Shown: positions 7,386-14,489, numbered from the stretch's first letter. The stretch is DNA of 18,421 nt from Synergistaceae bacterium (GCA_031290815.1 JAISLO010000027.1:1-18421); one strand, 5' to 3'. Notes: generated from the sequence alone by a model not told the origin. Numbers and translations are program-made.

Positions 7386-7434
7386 CACTGTCGTCAAAAC
7401 CCTTTGACCCATGGCCTCTGGTTTAAAATCGATG

Positions 7435-8577
7435 TTATGTCCGAATGTAAATTGTCCCGTCCATGATTCTCCTTGCGGTTCTTTGAACCGCTACGCCAGA
7501 GATGACGGGCTTGCCGTTCCGCTCGGCCTTGTCCACGTAAAGCCCGATTACGCCGCTGGGGTGGCCTATTTTCACAAACCCGCGGCCGTTCGTCTCCTCT
7601 ATCGGAGCTATGGCCTCGCGAATGACCGTGCCGTCCAGAAGCGCCATCGAGGCGATCGCGCAGGCGGCGGTCAGCGGGCTCGCCTTGTGACATTTGAACA
7701 CAGAGATGACGCGGGCGCACAGGTGCATCTCGTCGGCCGTCACGGTCGTTCCCGACATGTCGGTGTATGACTGAGGCCCGGAGAATATGCCTATTTTGGG
7801 CAGAGACGGCGAGTTTACCGACGCGTCCTCGGGGTTTTTGGCCATCCCGATCGCGGTTGCGGCCGCCCCTCTGATCTTTTCGAGCAGGCTGCAGAGCTCC
7901 GAGTTCCCGTTTATCTCCTCGGGCGTCTCGCCCGCGCCGGCGCCGATGTCCGATGCGCGAAGCATCACCATGGGGCCGCTTATGTCCAATATCGTGACCT
8001 CGACCTTGCCGAAGCCTGGTATGTCCAGCACGTCGGCGAAGTTCCCGGTGGGCGCCAGCTCGTTGGTCTTGGCGCCGGCGGGATCGAGAAAATTCACCTG
8101 GATTTCGGCGGCGCTTCCGTCTATTCCAGCTATTTTGCAGTTCCCCTCTGGAGCGAGACGCCCGTCCTCGACCGGGAACGTCGTGTCGATCCGCTTGTCC
8201 GTGTTCCGATTGAGAAGCCTCGTGGTAACCACTGGGGCCGACGCCCTGAAAATCCCATCCTCCACCGCGAAGGGACCGACCGCCGAGGTCATGTTGCCGC
8301 AGTTGGCGCGGTAGTCTACCTGGTTTTTTCCAACGACCACCTGACCCACCAGATATTCGAGGTCGACGCCGGGCAGATCGGACTTCCACACGACGATTAT
8401 CTTGTTGTTCGACGACACGGTCCCGCCAACCCCGTCTATCTGCTTCGGATCCGGGTTGCCCATGGCCTGTAGGAAGATCGAATCCCACTCCGACCTGTCC
8501 TCCGGCAGATCCTCCCTCCTGAACATCAACCCCTTGCTGGTTCCGCCTCTCATGTAAACGGTTTTGAATTTCCTCAT
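7435..8577 (-). CDS. PrpF/AcnD-accessory family isomerase (methylaconitate-type), copy 2
   Basis: A 380-residue paralogue of the PrpF-family protein encoded at 3878-4990. It shares the N-terminal MRGGTSKG, the IDGVGG turn, Lys59 (SNNKIIVV) and Cys93 (ANCGNMTSAVGP) at exactly the same residue numbers. The two differ widely elsewhere, so they are an old duplication or were acquired separately, and probably have different substrates or stereochemistry. The start codon lies 13 bp after the stop of the LarA-like gene. The stop codon of that gene overlaps this gene's GAGGAG ribosome binding site, a sign of coupled translation. A role in isomerising an unsaturated tricarboxylate for the downstream hydratase is inferred from family and position. 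Confidence 0.9.
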   Translation of the reverse strand: MRKFKTVYMRGGTSKGLMFRREDLPEDRSEWDSIFLQAMGNPDPKQIDGVGGTVSSNNKIIVVWKSDLPGVDLEYLVGQVVVGKNQVDYRANCGNMTSAVGPFAVEDGIFRASAPVVTTRLLNRNTDKRIDTTFPVEDGRLAPEGNCKIAGIDGSAAEIQVNFLDPAGAKTNELAPTGNFADVLDIPGFGKVEVTILDISGPMVMLRASDIGAGAGETPEEINGNSELCSLLEKIRGAAATAIGMAKNPEDASVNSPSLPKIGIFSGPQSYTDMSGTTVTADEMHLCARVISVFKCHKASPLTAACAIASMALLDGTVIREAIAPIEETNGRGFVKIGHPSGVIGLYVDKAERNGKPVISGVAVQRTARRIMDGTIYIRT

Positions 8578-8590
8578 GCCGGCTCGCTCC

Positions 8591-9868
8591 TCAAGATCCC
8601 GATTTTTCGGTTATTATCATCTCTGATGCGCTTGGGATGGCCAAAAACGATGCCCCCTCGCCGCAGCGCTTCAACGCGCTTTCGATCGCGTCCTCTATCG
8701 TGTTGTAGTGAGACATGAACATCTTCTCGACATCCTCGCTCCTGAGCGTGCTGCACGCGATCCCGACCCTGAATCGGATCAGCGCCCTGGCGTACATGTA
8801 GGCCTTGGCGGTGGATTCCGCGGTAAACCCCTCGCGGACGTACTTATCGATGACCTCCTGCGGATGTGAGGCCTCCTGCAGCAAGCGCGCAAATTTGCCG
8901 GCGCCGTCGGACGCCTCCGAGCACAGGACGATCTCCCCTCCGTCCCTGCAGGCCAGCTCGGCGCACGAACACGCCTTCTGAGACTGGTAGAGATCTATGT
9001 CCCTCGGGAATCCGCCGGGGCTGACGATGACAACATCGGCTTTTGAAGGGAGCTCGAACGTCCATATAGGACGGCATATCTCCACCCCCGCCCGGTGCGC
9101 CGCCTCCAGATCACCGGCCACCGCCGCGACGAGTTCGCGATTGGCGTTGTCCACGCTGTTTAAGATAAAATCCACCCGCGCGAGCTTGGCGGCCGCCAAG
9201 GCCTCCTCGTGGAAAGCGTTGCCGTCGAGCCATCCCATCGACGGTATTCGGGGCCTGAACGGAAACGAATGGTGAGTCTTGAGCGTTTGCAGCCCCGATA
9301 TCCCAGGCAGAAGGCTCTTGCGTCCCCCGGAGAATCCGGCCGCGTGATGAGGGGCGATGAGCCCCGTCAGAATTTTGACGTCCGCAGCCATGAACTCACG
9401 GTTGACGTCCACGCTGACGCCGCGCGGCGTGACTCCGATGTTAACGAGCGTGCCGGCGTCGCTCCCGACGTGATGAACAAAGCGGAAACGCTTGACCACC
9501 CGCTCGCCGAACATGCCCGTCAACTCCTCGTCGGTGTTGATCCTGTGAGTCCCGTACGCGACGACGAGAAAGATCTCGTCATCGCGGAGGCCGGCCTCGT
9601 TCAGCTCCCGCGCCAGCTCCTCGACGAACAGGCCGCCCGGATAGGGGCGCGTGATGTCGTTGACCACTATGGCGGCGGACCTCTTGCCCCTCGCGATCTC
9701 CCTCAGGCGGGGAGAACCGATGGGCTCGGCCAGAGCCCTGCGGACTTCCTTCCTGTCGTCACCGACGCCTCTGACCGGCTTTGGTTCCACGACGGCCATC
9801 AGGTTGGGGATTCTTGCGGTCACGCTCCCCCTGCCGAGGGGAAATCTGACTTCGCTGTACTTCATCAT
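8591..9868 (-). CDS. LarA-family nickel-dependent 2-hydroxyacid racemase/epimerase
   Basis: A 425-residue protein of the LarA (DUF2088) family. These enzymes interconvert stereoisomers at the carbon bearing the hydroxyl of 2-hydroxyacids, using the nickel-pincer cofactor made by LarB, LarC and LarE. Visible motifs are DITRP at 71-75, YGTHR with His108, APHHAAGFSGGRKSLLPG with His174 and Lys184, and KTHH with His200. These correspond to the catalytic histidines, cofactor-tethering lysine and nickel-binding histidine of Lactobacillus LarA, at the same numbers. The frame is open upstream to 10663, but that part overlaps tctA. ATG at 9868 has AAGGAGAAGG just before it. No cofactor genes are in the window. 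Because it sits between transporter and tricarboxylate enzymes, lactate is an unlikely substrate; malate-, hydroxyglutarate- or isocitrate-like acids fit better. Confidence 0.9.
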   Translation of the reverse strand: MMKYSEVRFPLGRGSVTARIPNLMAVVEPKPVRGVGDDRKEVRRALAEPIGSPRLREIARGKRSAAIVVNDITRPYPGGLFVEELARELNEAGLRDDEIFLVVAYGTHRINTDEELTGMFGERVVKRFRFVHHVGSDAGTLVNIGVTPRGVSVDVNREFMAADVKILTGLIAPHHAAGFSGGRKSLLPGISGLQTLKTHHSFPFRPRIPSMGWLDGNAFHEEALAAAKLARVDFILNSVDNANRELVAAVAGDLEAAHRAGVEICRPIWTFELPSKADVVIVSPGGFPRDIDLYQSQKACSCAELACRDGGEIVLCSEASDGAGKFARLLQEASHPQEVIDKYVREGFTAESTAKAYMYARALIRFRVGIACSTLRSEDVEKMFMSHYNTIEDAIESALKRCGEGASFLAIPSASEMIITEKSGS

Positions 9869-9906
9869 CGCAGTCCTTCTCCTTCGTAAGATTAAATGAA
9901 CATCGA

Positions 9907-11406
9907 TCAGACGCCGCGTCTTGAACGCAGGAATTTCTTGATCACAGGCAGCAGCAGGAAAATCACGCATACCGTCATGAGGCCGGCGGTTATCGGACGC
10001 GCGAACACGGCCAATACGTCGCCGCGCGTTATCATGACGGCGCGCCTCAAGTTGTTCTCGCAGATGTCGCCCAGGACCAGCCCGAGAGTCAGGGCGGCCG
10101 GAGAGTACCTGAACTCGATCATGAAATACCCAGCCATCCCGGCGAGCATCGTGACGAGGATGTCGGTGATGTTGTTCTGCGCGGCATAGCTTCCGACCGC
10201 CGCGAAGAGGATGATGAGCGGGCCGAGGAAGTAGTAGGGTATCTTCATCAATTTGACAAACATCTTCGCCACGACGACGGCGATTACCACCATGAGGACG
10301 TTGGTGACGGCCATCGAGAGGAAGACGCTCGACAGATAGGAAGGCTGCGACTTCAGAAGGAGCGGCCCAACCTGAACGCCCTGCAGCATGAGGGCCGCGA
10401 CCATGACCGCCGCCGCGTTGCCTCCCGGAATCCCCAGCGACAGGAGCGGCACCATCGCTCCGCCGGTCGCCGCGTTGTTGGACGTTTCGGACGCGCAGAG
10501 CCCTGTGAGGGAGCCGTTCCCGAACTCCTCGGGATGCTTGGAGAGCTTTATTTCCATGCCGTATCCGAGGAACGATGCGATGGTGGCCCCGGCCCCTGGC
10601 AGGATGCCCACGAGCGTGCCCAGTATGGAACAGCGTATCATCGTCCACTTCAGCGACCACCACTCCGCAAACGAGACGTGCATTGGGGAATCCTTGAGGC
10701 TGGGTGTGCCGTCAATCTTGATTTCTGTCGGGCGAGCGACCTGCTTTAAAACCTCCGACACGGCGAACATCCCCACCATGGCAGGTATCATCGGGATGCC
10801 GCCCAGCAGGTAGGTGGAGCCGAACGTCAGGCGCGGCACTCCCTCGACGGGATCCATCGCCATTGTGGCGAGAAAGAGGCCTAAAAGCCCAGAGATGACC
10901 GTCTTCAGCATCTTGTCCTCGTCCATGCTGGTCAGGACGCTCAGGCCGAGAAACGCCACGGCGAACAGCTCGGACGGGCCGAACCTGAGCCCTATCTCAG
11001 ATAACTGGCGCGAGACGAGCAGCATTCCCAGCGCTGAGACAAGCCCTCCGAACGCGCTCGACACGAGTATCAGCAGCAGGGCTTTGCCTGCTTTCCCGCG
11101 GCAGGCGAGCGGATAGCCGTCGAATGTCGTGACGGCGCTTGACGGCGTCCCCGGTATCTTGAAGAGGATGGCCGGGATGCCGCCGCCCGTCACCGCCGAA
11201 CAGTAGACGGCGGAGAGAAACGCGATGGAGCCAACCGGATCCAGCGTGAGCGTGAACGGTATCATGAGTGCCACGGCCATAGACGCGCTTATGCCCGGAA
11301 GGGCCCCAAATATGACGCCCATTATGTTGCCGATGCAGATGAACAACAGAACCTTTGGAGTGAAAACCACGGCCGCTCCGGCCATCATCAGTTCATATAT
11401 AGACAT
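9907..11406 (-). CDS. tctA: Tripartite tricarboxylate transporter, large membrane subunit TctA
   Basis: A 499-residue membrane protein of normal length for TctA, with about 10-12 hydrophobic segments. Signatures are FGALPGISASMAVALMIPFT near residue 35, the loop GGGIPAILFKIPGTPSSA followed by FDGYPLACRGKAGKA, and a second half with VGILPGAGATIASFLGYGME, ASETSNNAATGGAMVPLL and LGIPG. TctA forms the cation-coupled channel that takes substrate from the periplasmic receptor TctC with the help of TctB. The start ATG follows GGAGG by nine bases, and the tctB stop lies 14 bp upstream. The next gene (LarA-like) starts 38 bp after this one ends, in the same train. Substrate cannot be read from this subunit. 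Confidence 0.96.
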   Translation of the reverse strand: MSIYELMMAGAAVVFTPKVLLFICIGNIMGVIFGALPGISASMAVALMIPFTLTLDPVGSIAFLSAVYCSAVTGGGIPAILFKIPGTPSSAVTTFDGYPLACRGKAGKALLLILVSSAFGGLVSALGMLLVSRQLSEIGLRFGPSELFAVAFLGLSVLTSMDEDKMLKTVISGLLGLFLATMAMDPVEGVPRLTFGSTYLLGGIPMIPAMVGMFAVSEVLKQVARPTEIKIDGTPSLKDSPMHVSFAEWWSLKWTMIRCSILGTLVGILPGAGATIASFLGYGMEIKLSKHPEEFGNGSLTGLCASETSNNAATGGAMVPLLSLGIPGGNAAAVMVAALMLQGVQVGPLLLKSQPSYLSSVFLSMAVTNVLMVVIAVVVAKMFVKLMKIPYYFLGPLIILFAAVGSYAAQNNITDILVTMLAGMAGYFMIEFRYSPAALTLGLVLGDICENNLRRAVMITRGDVLAVFARPITAGLMTVCVIFLLLPVIKKFLRSRRGV

Positions 11407-11420
11407 GACGGATGCCCTCC

Positions 11421-11921
11421 TTACAAGGCCAAGATTTCCAGCCAGATGGCGAAATCTCGGAAAATCCAGACGCCCCTGGGCAGCATGACCTGAAGGAATA
11501 TCTGAAACACCACATAGATAACGATTGTGGCGACGACAGAGCCCGCGATCAGGCTCGATATCTTCCTGAGGCCGATGATGTAGGAAAAGAGCGCGAAGAA
11601 TATGACCGTGCTGGTGATGAAACCCAGATAGTTCAGCACGATGGAGTAAGCGATGAGCAACAGCGCGGACTTGACGAACTTAGGCGGGAAAAATTCGGCA
11701 ATGGCTATCTCGGACTTCGCATCCGGGGCGGATCTCGATGCCCGGCACGCACGGATGTTGAAGAAGAGCGCCACTATCAGCCCCGCCAGGATGACCCTCG
11801 GCCACGCGGACGCGCTGAGCGTCCCCGGTATGGCCGGCGGGGTCACTCCCACTCCGGCGTAGAAGAACGAGAATATGCAAAAACAGAGGAGCGCGATATT
11901 CACTGTGATTTCGATTCCCAT
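11421..11921 (-). CDS. tctB: Tripartite tricarboxylate transporter, small membrane subunit TctB
   Basis: A 166-residue membrane protein with four hydrophobic segments: about 5-25, 35-55, 85-125 (two segments) and 130-152. It has the typical TctB opening with SFFYAGVG, followed by ASAWPRVILAGLIV. It is the poorly conserved partner of TctA; identification rests on size, topology and its place directly between tctC and tctA. The start at 11921 (MGIEITVN) has a perfect AAGGAGG eight bases upstream, which rules out the longer frame from 11948. It ends 14 bp before tctA. Confidence 0.92.
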   Translation of the reverse strand: MGIEITVNIALLCFCIFSFFYAGVGVTPPAIPGTLSASAWPRVILAGLIVALFFNIRACRASRSAPDAKSEIAIAEFFPPKFVKSALLLIAYSIVLNYLGFITSTVIFFALFSYIIGLRKISSLIAGSVVATIVIYVVFQIFLQVMLPRGVWIFRDFAIWLEILAL

Positions 11922-12048
11922 AAAATAACCTCCTTGCTGATGGATCATCTTGATTGCGATTCCAATCGTGCGCCGCCTGCCTTTGGCTTTAGGCCAGCGG
12001 TACTTACAAATCGGCGCAGGTCAAACTTGCGGGAAAACATCCTGCCGG

Positions 12049-12090
12049 CGCGAGGGATCCCCAATCACCTGACTCGGGGAATCCCTCGCG
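12049..12090 (-). other. Strong stem-loop in the tctC-tctB gap
   Basis: CGCGAGGGATCCCC (12049-12062) pairs with GGGGAATCCCTCGCG (12076-12090) with a single bulged base and a 13-base loop. It lies about 28 bp after the tctC stop in a 196-bp gap. On the minus strand it is followed only by four Ts some bases later, so it is a weak terminator at best. Stems at this place are common after binding-protein genes, where they protect the receptor mRNA or cut down read-through into the membrane subunits. That would give more TctC than TctA/TctB; this is inference. The rest of the gap shows a small dyad CGATTCCAATCG at 11957-11968 and nothing else clear. Confidence 0.6.
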
Positions 12091-12117
12091 TCTTTGTCGG
12101 TCAGAAGAAGGTTGTTA

Positions 12118-13083
12118 TCAGAGATTCAGTTCCTTGAACGCGTTTTTGAAGAATTCCAGGTCGTTCTTCCAGAGTTCGCCGAGTCCCTTGGAGTCCTTCC
12201 AGCCCGGGCGCTGGTCGAGCATTACGTCCTTCAGCCACTTTTGAAACTCCTCGCTCTCGTAGGCCTTCTTGATGGCATCCTCCAGCTTGGCGATTATCTC
12301 AGGCGGAGTTCCCTTGGGAGCCGCCAACGCGCGCCAGGGGCCGGTGGTCACCTGAAGCCCCATGTCGTATGTCGTCGGCGTGTCCGGGAACGCGGGAAGG
12401 CGTTTGTCGTTTGCGACCAGGAACGCCTTCATCTCACCGCCCTTGACCATCTCCAGTGTCTCCGCAGGGCCCTGGTTGCCGAGATCCACGTGTCCGCCCA
12501 GGATGGCCGAGTTCACCTCCGCCCCGCTTCCGAAGGGCACGAATGTTATGTCTACGCCGGCGGCCTTCACGATCATGCGCATCGAGATGGCGTCGATCCC
12601 CTTGGGGCTCATGCCAGCTACCGTCACCTCGCCGGGATGTTCATTAGCGTAAGCTGCCGTCTCGCTCCAGTCCTTGAAGCGGCCTTTGGCGGATGCGACC
12701 ACGAGAACCGAGTCCTGCACGAGGCAAACCACGGGATCGAAATTATTGGTGAGCGATACGGACGAGAGGTTCTGAACCTCGGAGAGAATGTGTGTGGGCG
12801 TATGCAGGAAGAGCGTGTAGCCGTCGGCCGGCTGCTTGGCCGCGTACTCCATTCCCCGGAGGCCGCCGCTGCCCTCCTGGTTGAGCACTACGACCGGCAC
12901 GCCGAGGACTTTCTGCAGCGACGGAGCCAGGGCGCGCATGGTCGTGTCGGTGCCGCTGCCAGGGCCAAACGGCACGACGACATCTATCTTGCGCAATGGG
13001 AAATCGGCCGCGCACGCGGCAGCCGCGGCGATGACAAGGGACAACGTGGATATGAGAAGCGCTGCTAATGCAATTTTTTTCAC
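12118..13083 (-). CDS. tctC: Tripartite tricarboxylate transporter, periplasmic substrate-binding protein TctC
   Basis: A 321-residue exported receptor of the TctC/Bug family. A signal peptide (KKIALAALL, then a hydrophobic core) is probably cut after ACAA at residue 26. The mature protein begins with the usual IDVVVPFGPGSGTDTTMRAL strand-loop. It continues with VPVVVLNQEGSGGLRGMEY, PADGYTLFL, and the second-lobe pattern with VTVAGMSPKG. Two-domain receptors of this kind bind dicarboxylates and tricarboxylates through main-chain contacts, so the ligand is not predictable. I chose GTG at 13083 because GGGAGGG lies nine bases upstream; the longer TTG frame from 13101 starts before that ribosome binding site. 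It is the first gene of the minus-strand train and has a leader of about 290 nucleotides from the predicted promoter. Confidence 0.94.
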   Translation of the reverse strand: MKKIALAALLISTLSLVIAAAAACAADFPLRKIDVVVPFGPGSGTDTTMRALAPSLQKVLGVPVVVLNQEGSGGLRGMEYAAKQPADGYTLFLHTPTHILSEVQNLSSVSLTNNFDPVVCLVQDSVLVVASAKGRFKDWSETAAYANEHPGEVTVAGMSPKGIDAISMRMIVKAAGVDITFVPFGSGAEVNSAILGGHVDLGNQGPAETLEMVKGGEMKAFLVANDKRLPAFPDTPTTYDMGLQVTTGPWRALAAPKGTPPEIIAKLEDAIKKAYESEEFQKWLKDVMLDQRPGWKDSKGLGELWKNDLEFFKNAFKELNL

Positions 13084-13377
13084 GAAAATCTTCCCTCCCA
13101 ATCAAACAACAATCATGGTCAGTTTTAAAATCCTTGGCCTGTTCCGCCAAGATCATCCATCCTGCCGCTTTGAACCTGTTTTTCGCCGATCCGGCTCGCA
13201 GTCAGTCAACTTCGCATTACCGACCCCCAATCGCTTTGTAATAGTCTGGAAACCAATGACATCATCCATCCTGGCGTAACGCCCAAACGCGCAAGTATAA
13301 ACAACACCCGCAAGGCAATCCCGAGTCTATTTGCCTTACTGTCAAGGAGAATTGAGGAAGTAAAAATCTTGTAAAGG

Positions 13378-13406
13378 ATTATAACAGTCTTTTCATTGTA
13401 TTACAA
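13378..13406 (-). promoter_or_regulatory. Predicted sigma-70 promoter of the tct operon
   Basis: On the minus strand, TTGTAA (13401-13406) and TATAAT (13378-13383) are separated by exactly 17 bases. The -10 is perfect and the -35 matches four of six positions. Transcription would start near 13371, about 290 bases before the tctC start. The -35 lies wholly inside the operator at 13395-13407, so a bound GntR protein would block polymerase. Confidence 0.6.
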
Positions 13407-13407
13407 T
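13395..13407. promoter_or_regulatory. GntR (FadR-type) operator, copy 1, over the tct promoter
   Basis: ATTGTATTACAAT is a perfect 6-1-6 palindrome. It fits the FadR-subfamily consensus TNGTNNNACNA described for GntR regulators. The identical 13-mer occurs at 13646-13658 next to the gntR start, and I saw no further copy in the window. It covers the -35 of the tct promoter, which suggests repression relieved by a pathway metabolite. Confidence 0.75.
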
Positions 13408-13449
13408 ATAGTATGCCATTTTCGGCAAACAACACGCCCCGACCGCAAT

Positions 13450-13478
13450 TTGACATCTATTTCAGTTGTCCTTATAAT
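13450..13478 (+). promoter_or_regulatory. Perfect consensus sigma-70 promoter reading toward gntR
   Basis: TTGACA (13450-13455) and TATAAT (13473-13478) are separated by exactly 17 bases, a perfect match to the consensus. Transcription would start near 13485, at the first base of the 11-bp inverted repeat, and run about 195 bases before the gntR start. This is unusually strong for a regulator gene. The operator at 13645-13659 lies downstream and could act as a roadblock. A weaker promoter closer to the gene is possible (TTGAGC 13627-13632, TATTAC 13650-13655). Confidence 0.65.
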
Positions 13479-13485
13479 TTTACTA

Positions 13486-13529
13486 AAATTAAGATTGAGT
13501 TAGTTCAATCCTGGCTGGAATCTTAATTT
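13486..13529 (+). repeat. 11-bp perfect inverted repeat at the predicted transcript 5' end
   Basis: AAATTAAGATT (13486-13496) and AATCTTAATTT (13519-13529) are exact reverse complements, separated by 22 bases. Inside, GATTGA (13493-13498) can instead pair with TCAATC (13505-13510), so two mutually exclusive stems are possible. The repeat begins at the predicted start point of the perfect promoter. It could be a 5'-protecting RNA stem, the start of a small RNA, or a DNA operator for another regulator such as the LysR protein encoded downstream. Confidence 0.5.
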
Positions 13530-13644
13530 GCCGCCCCCGAACGGGCGTGGTGAAAATTGCCGCGGGCGCGATATGAGTCGGGACAAAAATATTTTTCAAT
13601 CCTATGCGGCCAGTGCTGCGGCACGTTTGAGCGTTGTTCTCCGA

Positions 13645-13659
13645 TATTGTATTACAATA
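13645..13659. promoter_or_regulatory. GntR (FadR-type) operator, copy 2, before gntR
   Basis: TATTGTATTACAATA is a perfect 7-1-7 palindrome that contains the same 13-mer as the site over the tct promoter. It ends eight bases before the gntR ribosome binding site, and its centre is 251 bp from the centre of copy 1. Autoregulation is likely, and looping between the two sites is possible. Confidence 0.75.
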
Positions 13660-13679
13660 AATAGCGTGAGGTGATTTCT

Positions 13680-14372
13680 TTGCCTGGATTGCCGGATGAC
13701 ATCGCTCTTCTGATCGATAAAAATCTCCCCCCCATGCAGAGGTGTTTTGTCTTTCTGCGTGAGGCTATCCTGATCGGATATCTGCAAAAGGGCCAGCACA
13801 TCGTTGAGCGGGACCTGGTCGATCTGCTGGAGATAAGCCGCACGCCCGTGCGGGAGGCCATCGGAAGGCTTGTGGACGAAAACCTGCTGGAGCATTACCC
13901 TCATCGCGGGGTCGTAGTGGTCGGTTTCACCGTGAAGGATATCAAGGAGATGTATGATCTGCGGATCACCCTGGAGGTTTTCTTGGTCCGCCGCGTGATA
14001 GAGTCCGTGAGAAAGGAGGATCTCATCGACCTTCGCGGTCAGATGAACGCGGAAATCGACGGCGGTATGAAGTTCAACTCGAGGCCGGAGGTCAACTTCC
14101 ACGTGCGCCTCCTCTCACTCGTGAAGCATCGCTGGCTGAATCGCTTTCTCGGGCAGCTAGAGGAATACATCAGCAAGATCCACGTGCTCTCCTTCAGAAA
14201 AGAGGGCAGGCAGGAAACGGCCATCCGCGAGCATTTCGACATCATAGACGCCATGATAGAGGGCGACGCTGATCGTGCGGAAAAACTGATGAGATCCCAC
14301 CTGATCGGCTCTCTGGAGTCGTGTCTCGAAATGATGCCCGTCGTCCACCGCTCGGTTATAGCGGACAAGTGA
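13680..14372 (+). CDS. GntR family transcriptional regulator, FadR subfamily (FCD domain)
   Basis: A 230-residue regulator. The N-terminal winged helix-turn-helix (about residues 15-80) includes RDLVDLLEISRTPVREAIGR and ENLLEHYPHRGVVV, typical of GntR proteins. The remaining helical FCD domain has an acidic residue and three histidines in the expected metal/ligand positions (NFHVRLL, REHFDII, MRSHL). These regulators usually bind a carboxylic acid and release DNA. The start is TTG at 13680: GAGGTG (13668-13673) lies six bases upstream. The GTG at 13671 is inside that ribosome binding site and has none of its own. It faces the tct operon across the shared control region with two palindromic operators, so it very probably controls that operon and itself. 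Confidence 0.93.
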   Translation: MPGLPDDIALLIDKNLPPMQRCFVFLREAILIGYLQKGQHIVERDLVDLLEISRTPVREAIGRLVDENLLEHYPHRGVVVVGFTVKDIKEMYDLRITLEVFLVRRVIESVRKEDLIDLRGQMNAEIDGGMKFNSRPEVNFHVRLLSLVKHRWLNRFLGQLEEYISKIHVLSFRKEGRQETAIREHFDIIDAMIEGDADRAEKLMRSHLIGSLESCLEMMPVVHRSVIADK

Positions 14373-14489
14373 CGCCAGGACATCCGGGGATAAAACTAGA
14401 CATGACTGTCCTCCTGCCGGCTCGGATATGTTATCTGAGACAACCTGATACTCATAAAATCCAATTATAGAATGGAGACCTGATGTTGA

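Larger units (their letters stand above)
13084..13679. other. Divergent control region between tctC and gntR
   Basis: About 600 bp without a gene. The half nearest tctC (13084-13370) would be a long tctC leader; beyond the ribosome binding site I see no structure in it that I can name. The middle (13371-13530) is strikingly AT-rich and holds a minus-strand promoter, a GntR-type operator, a perfect plus-strand promoter and an 11-bp inverted repeat. A small GC stem follows (CGCCC 13532-13536 with GGGCG 13543-13547). The part nearest gntR holds the second operator copy. TGCC and GGCA also form a small dyad at 13414-13427. Confidence 0.6.

Noticed and set aside
7394..8488. 364-codon minus-strand frame overlapping PrpF copy 2
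   Set aside because: Arginine/glycine-rich alternate frame of a well-supported PrpF gene.
9869..10663. Upstream extension of the LarA-like reading frame
   Set aside because: The extension is antisense-free but out of frame within tctA on the same strand, its residues are arginine-rich and low in pattern, and the LarA family start fits ATG 9868.
12094..13068. 324-codon plus-strand frame opposite tctC
   Set aside because: Mirrors tctC almost exactly; tctC has the signal peptide and family motifs, this frame has neither.
13084..13101. TTG at 13101 as the tctC start
   Set aside because: It precedes the GGGAGGG ribosome binding site; GTG at 13083 gives the right spacing and a normal signal peptide.
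13671..13679. GTG at 13671 as the gntR start
   Set aside because: The GTG is part of the GAGGTG ribosome binding site for TTG at 13680 and has none of its own.
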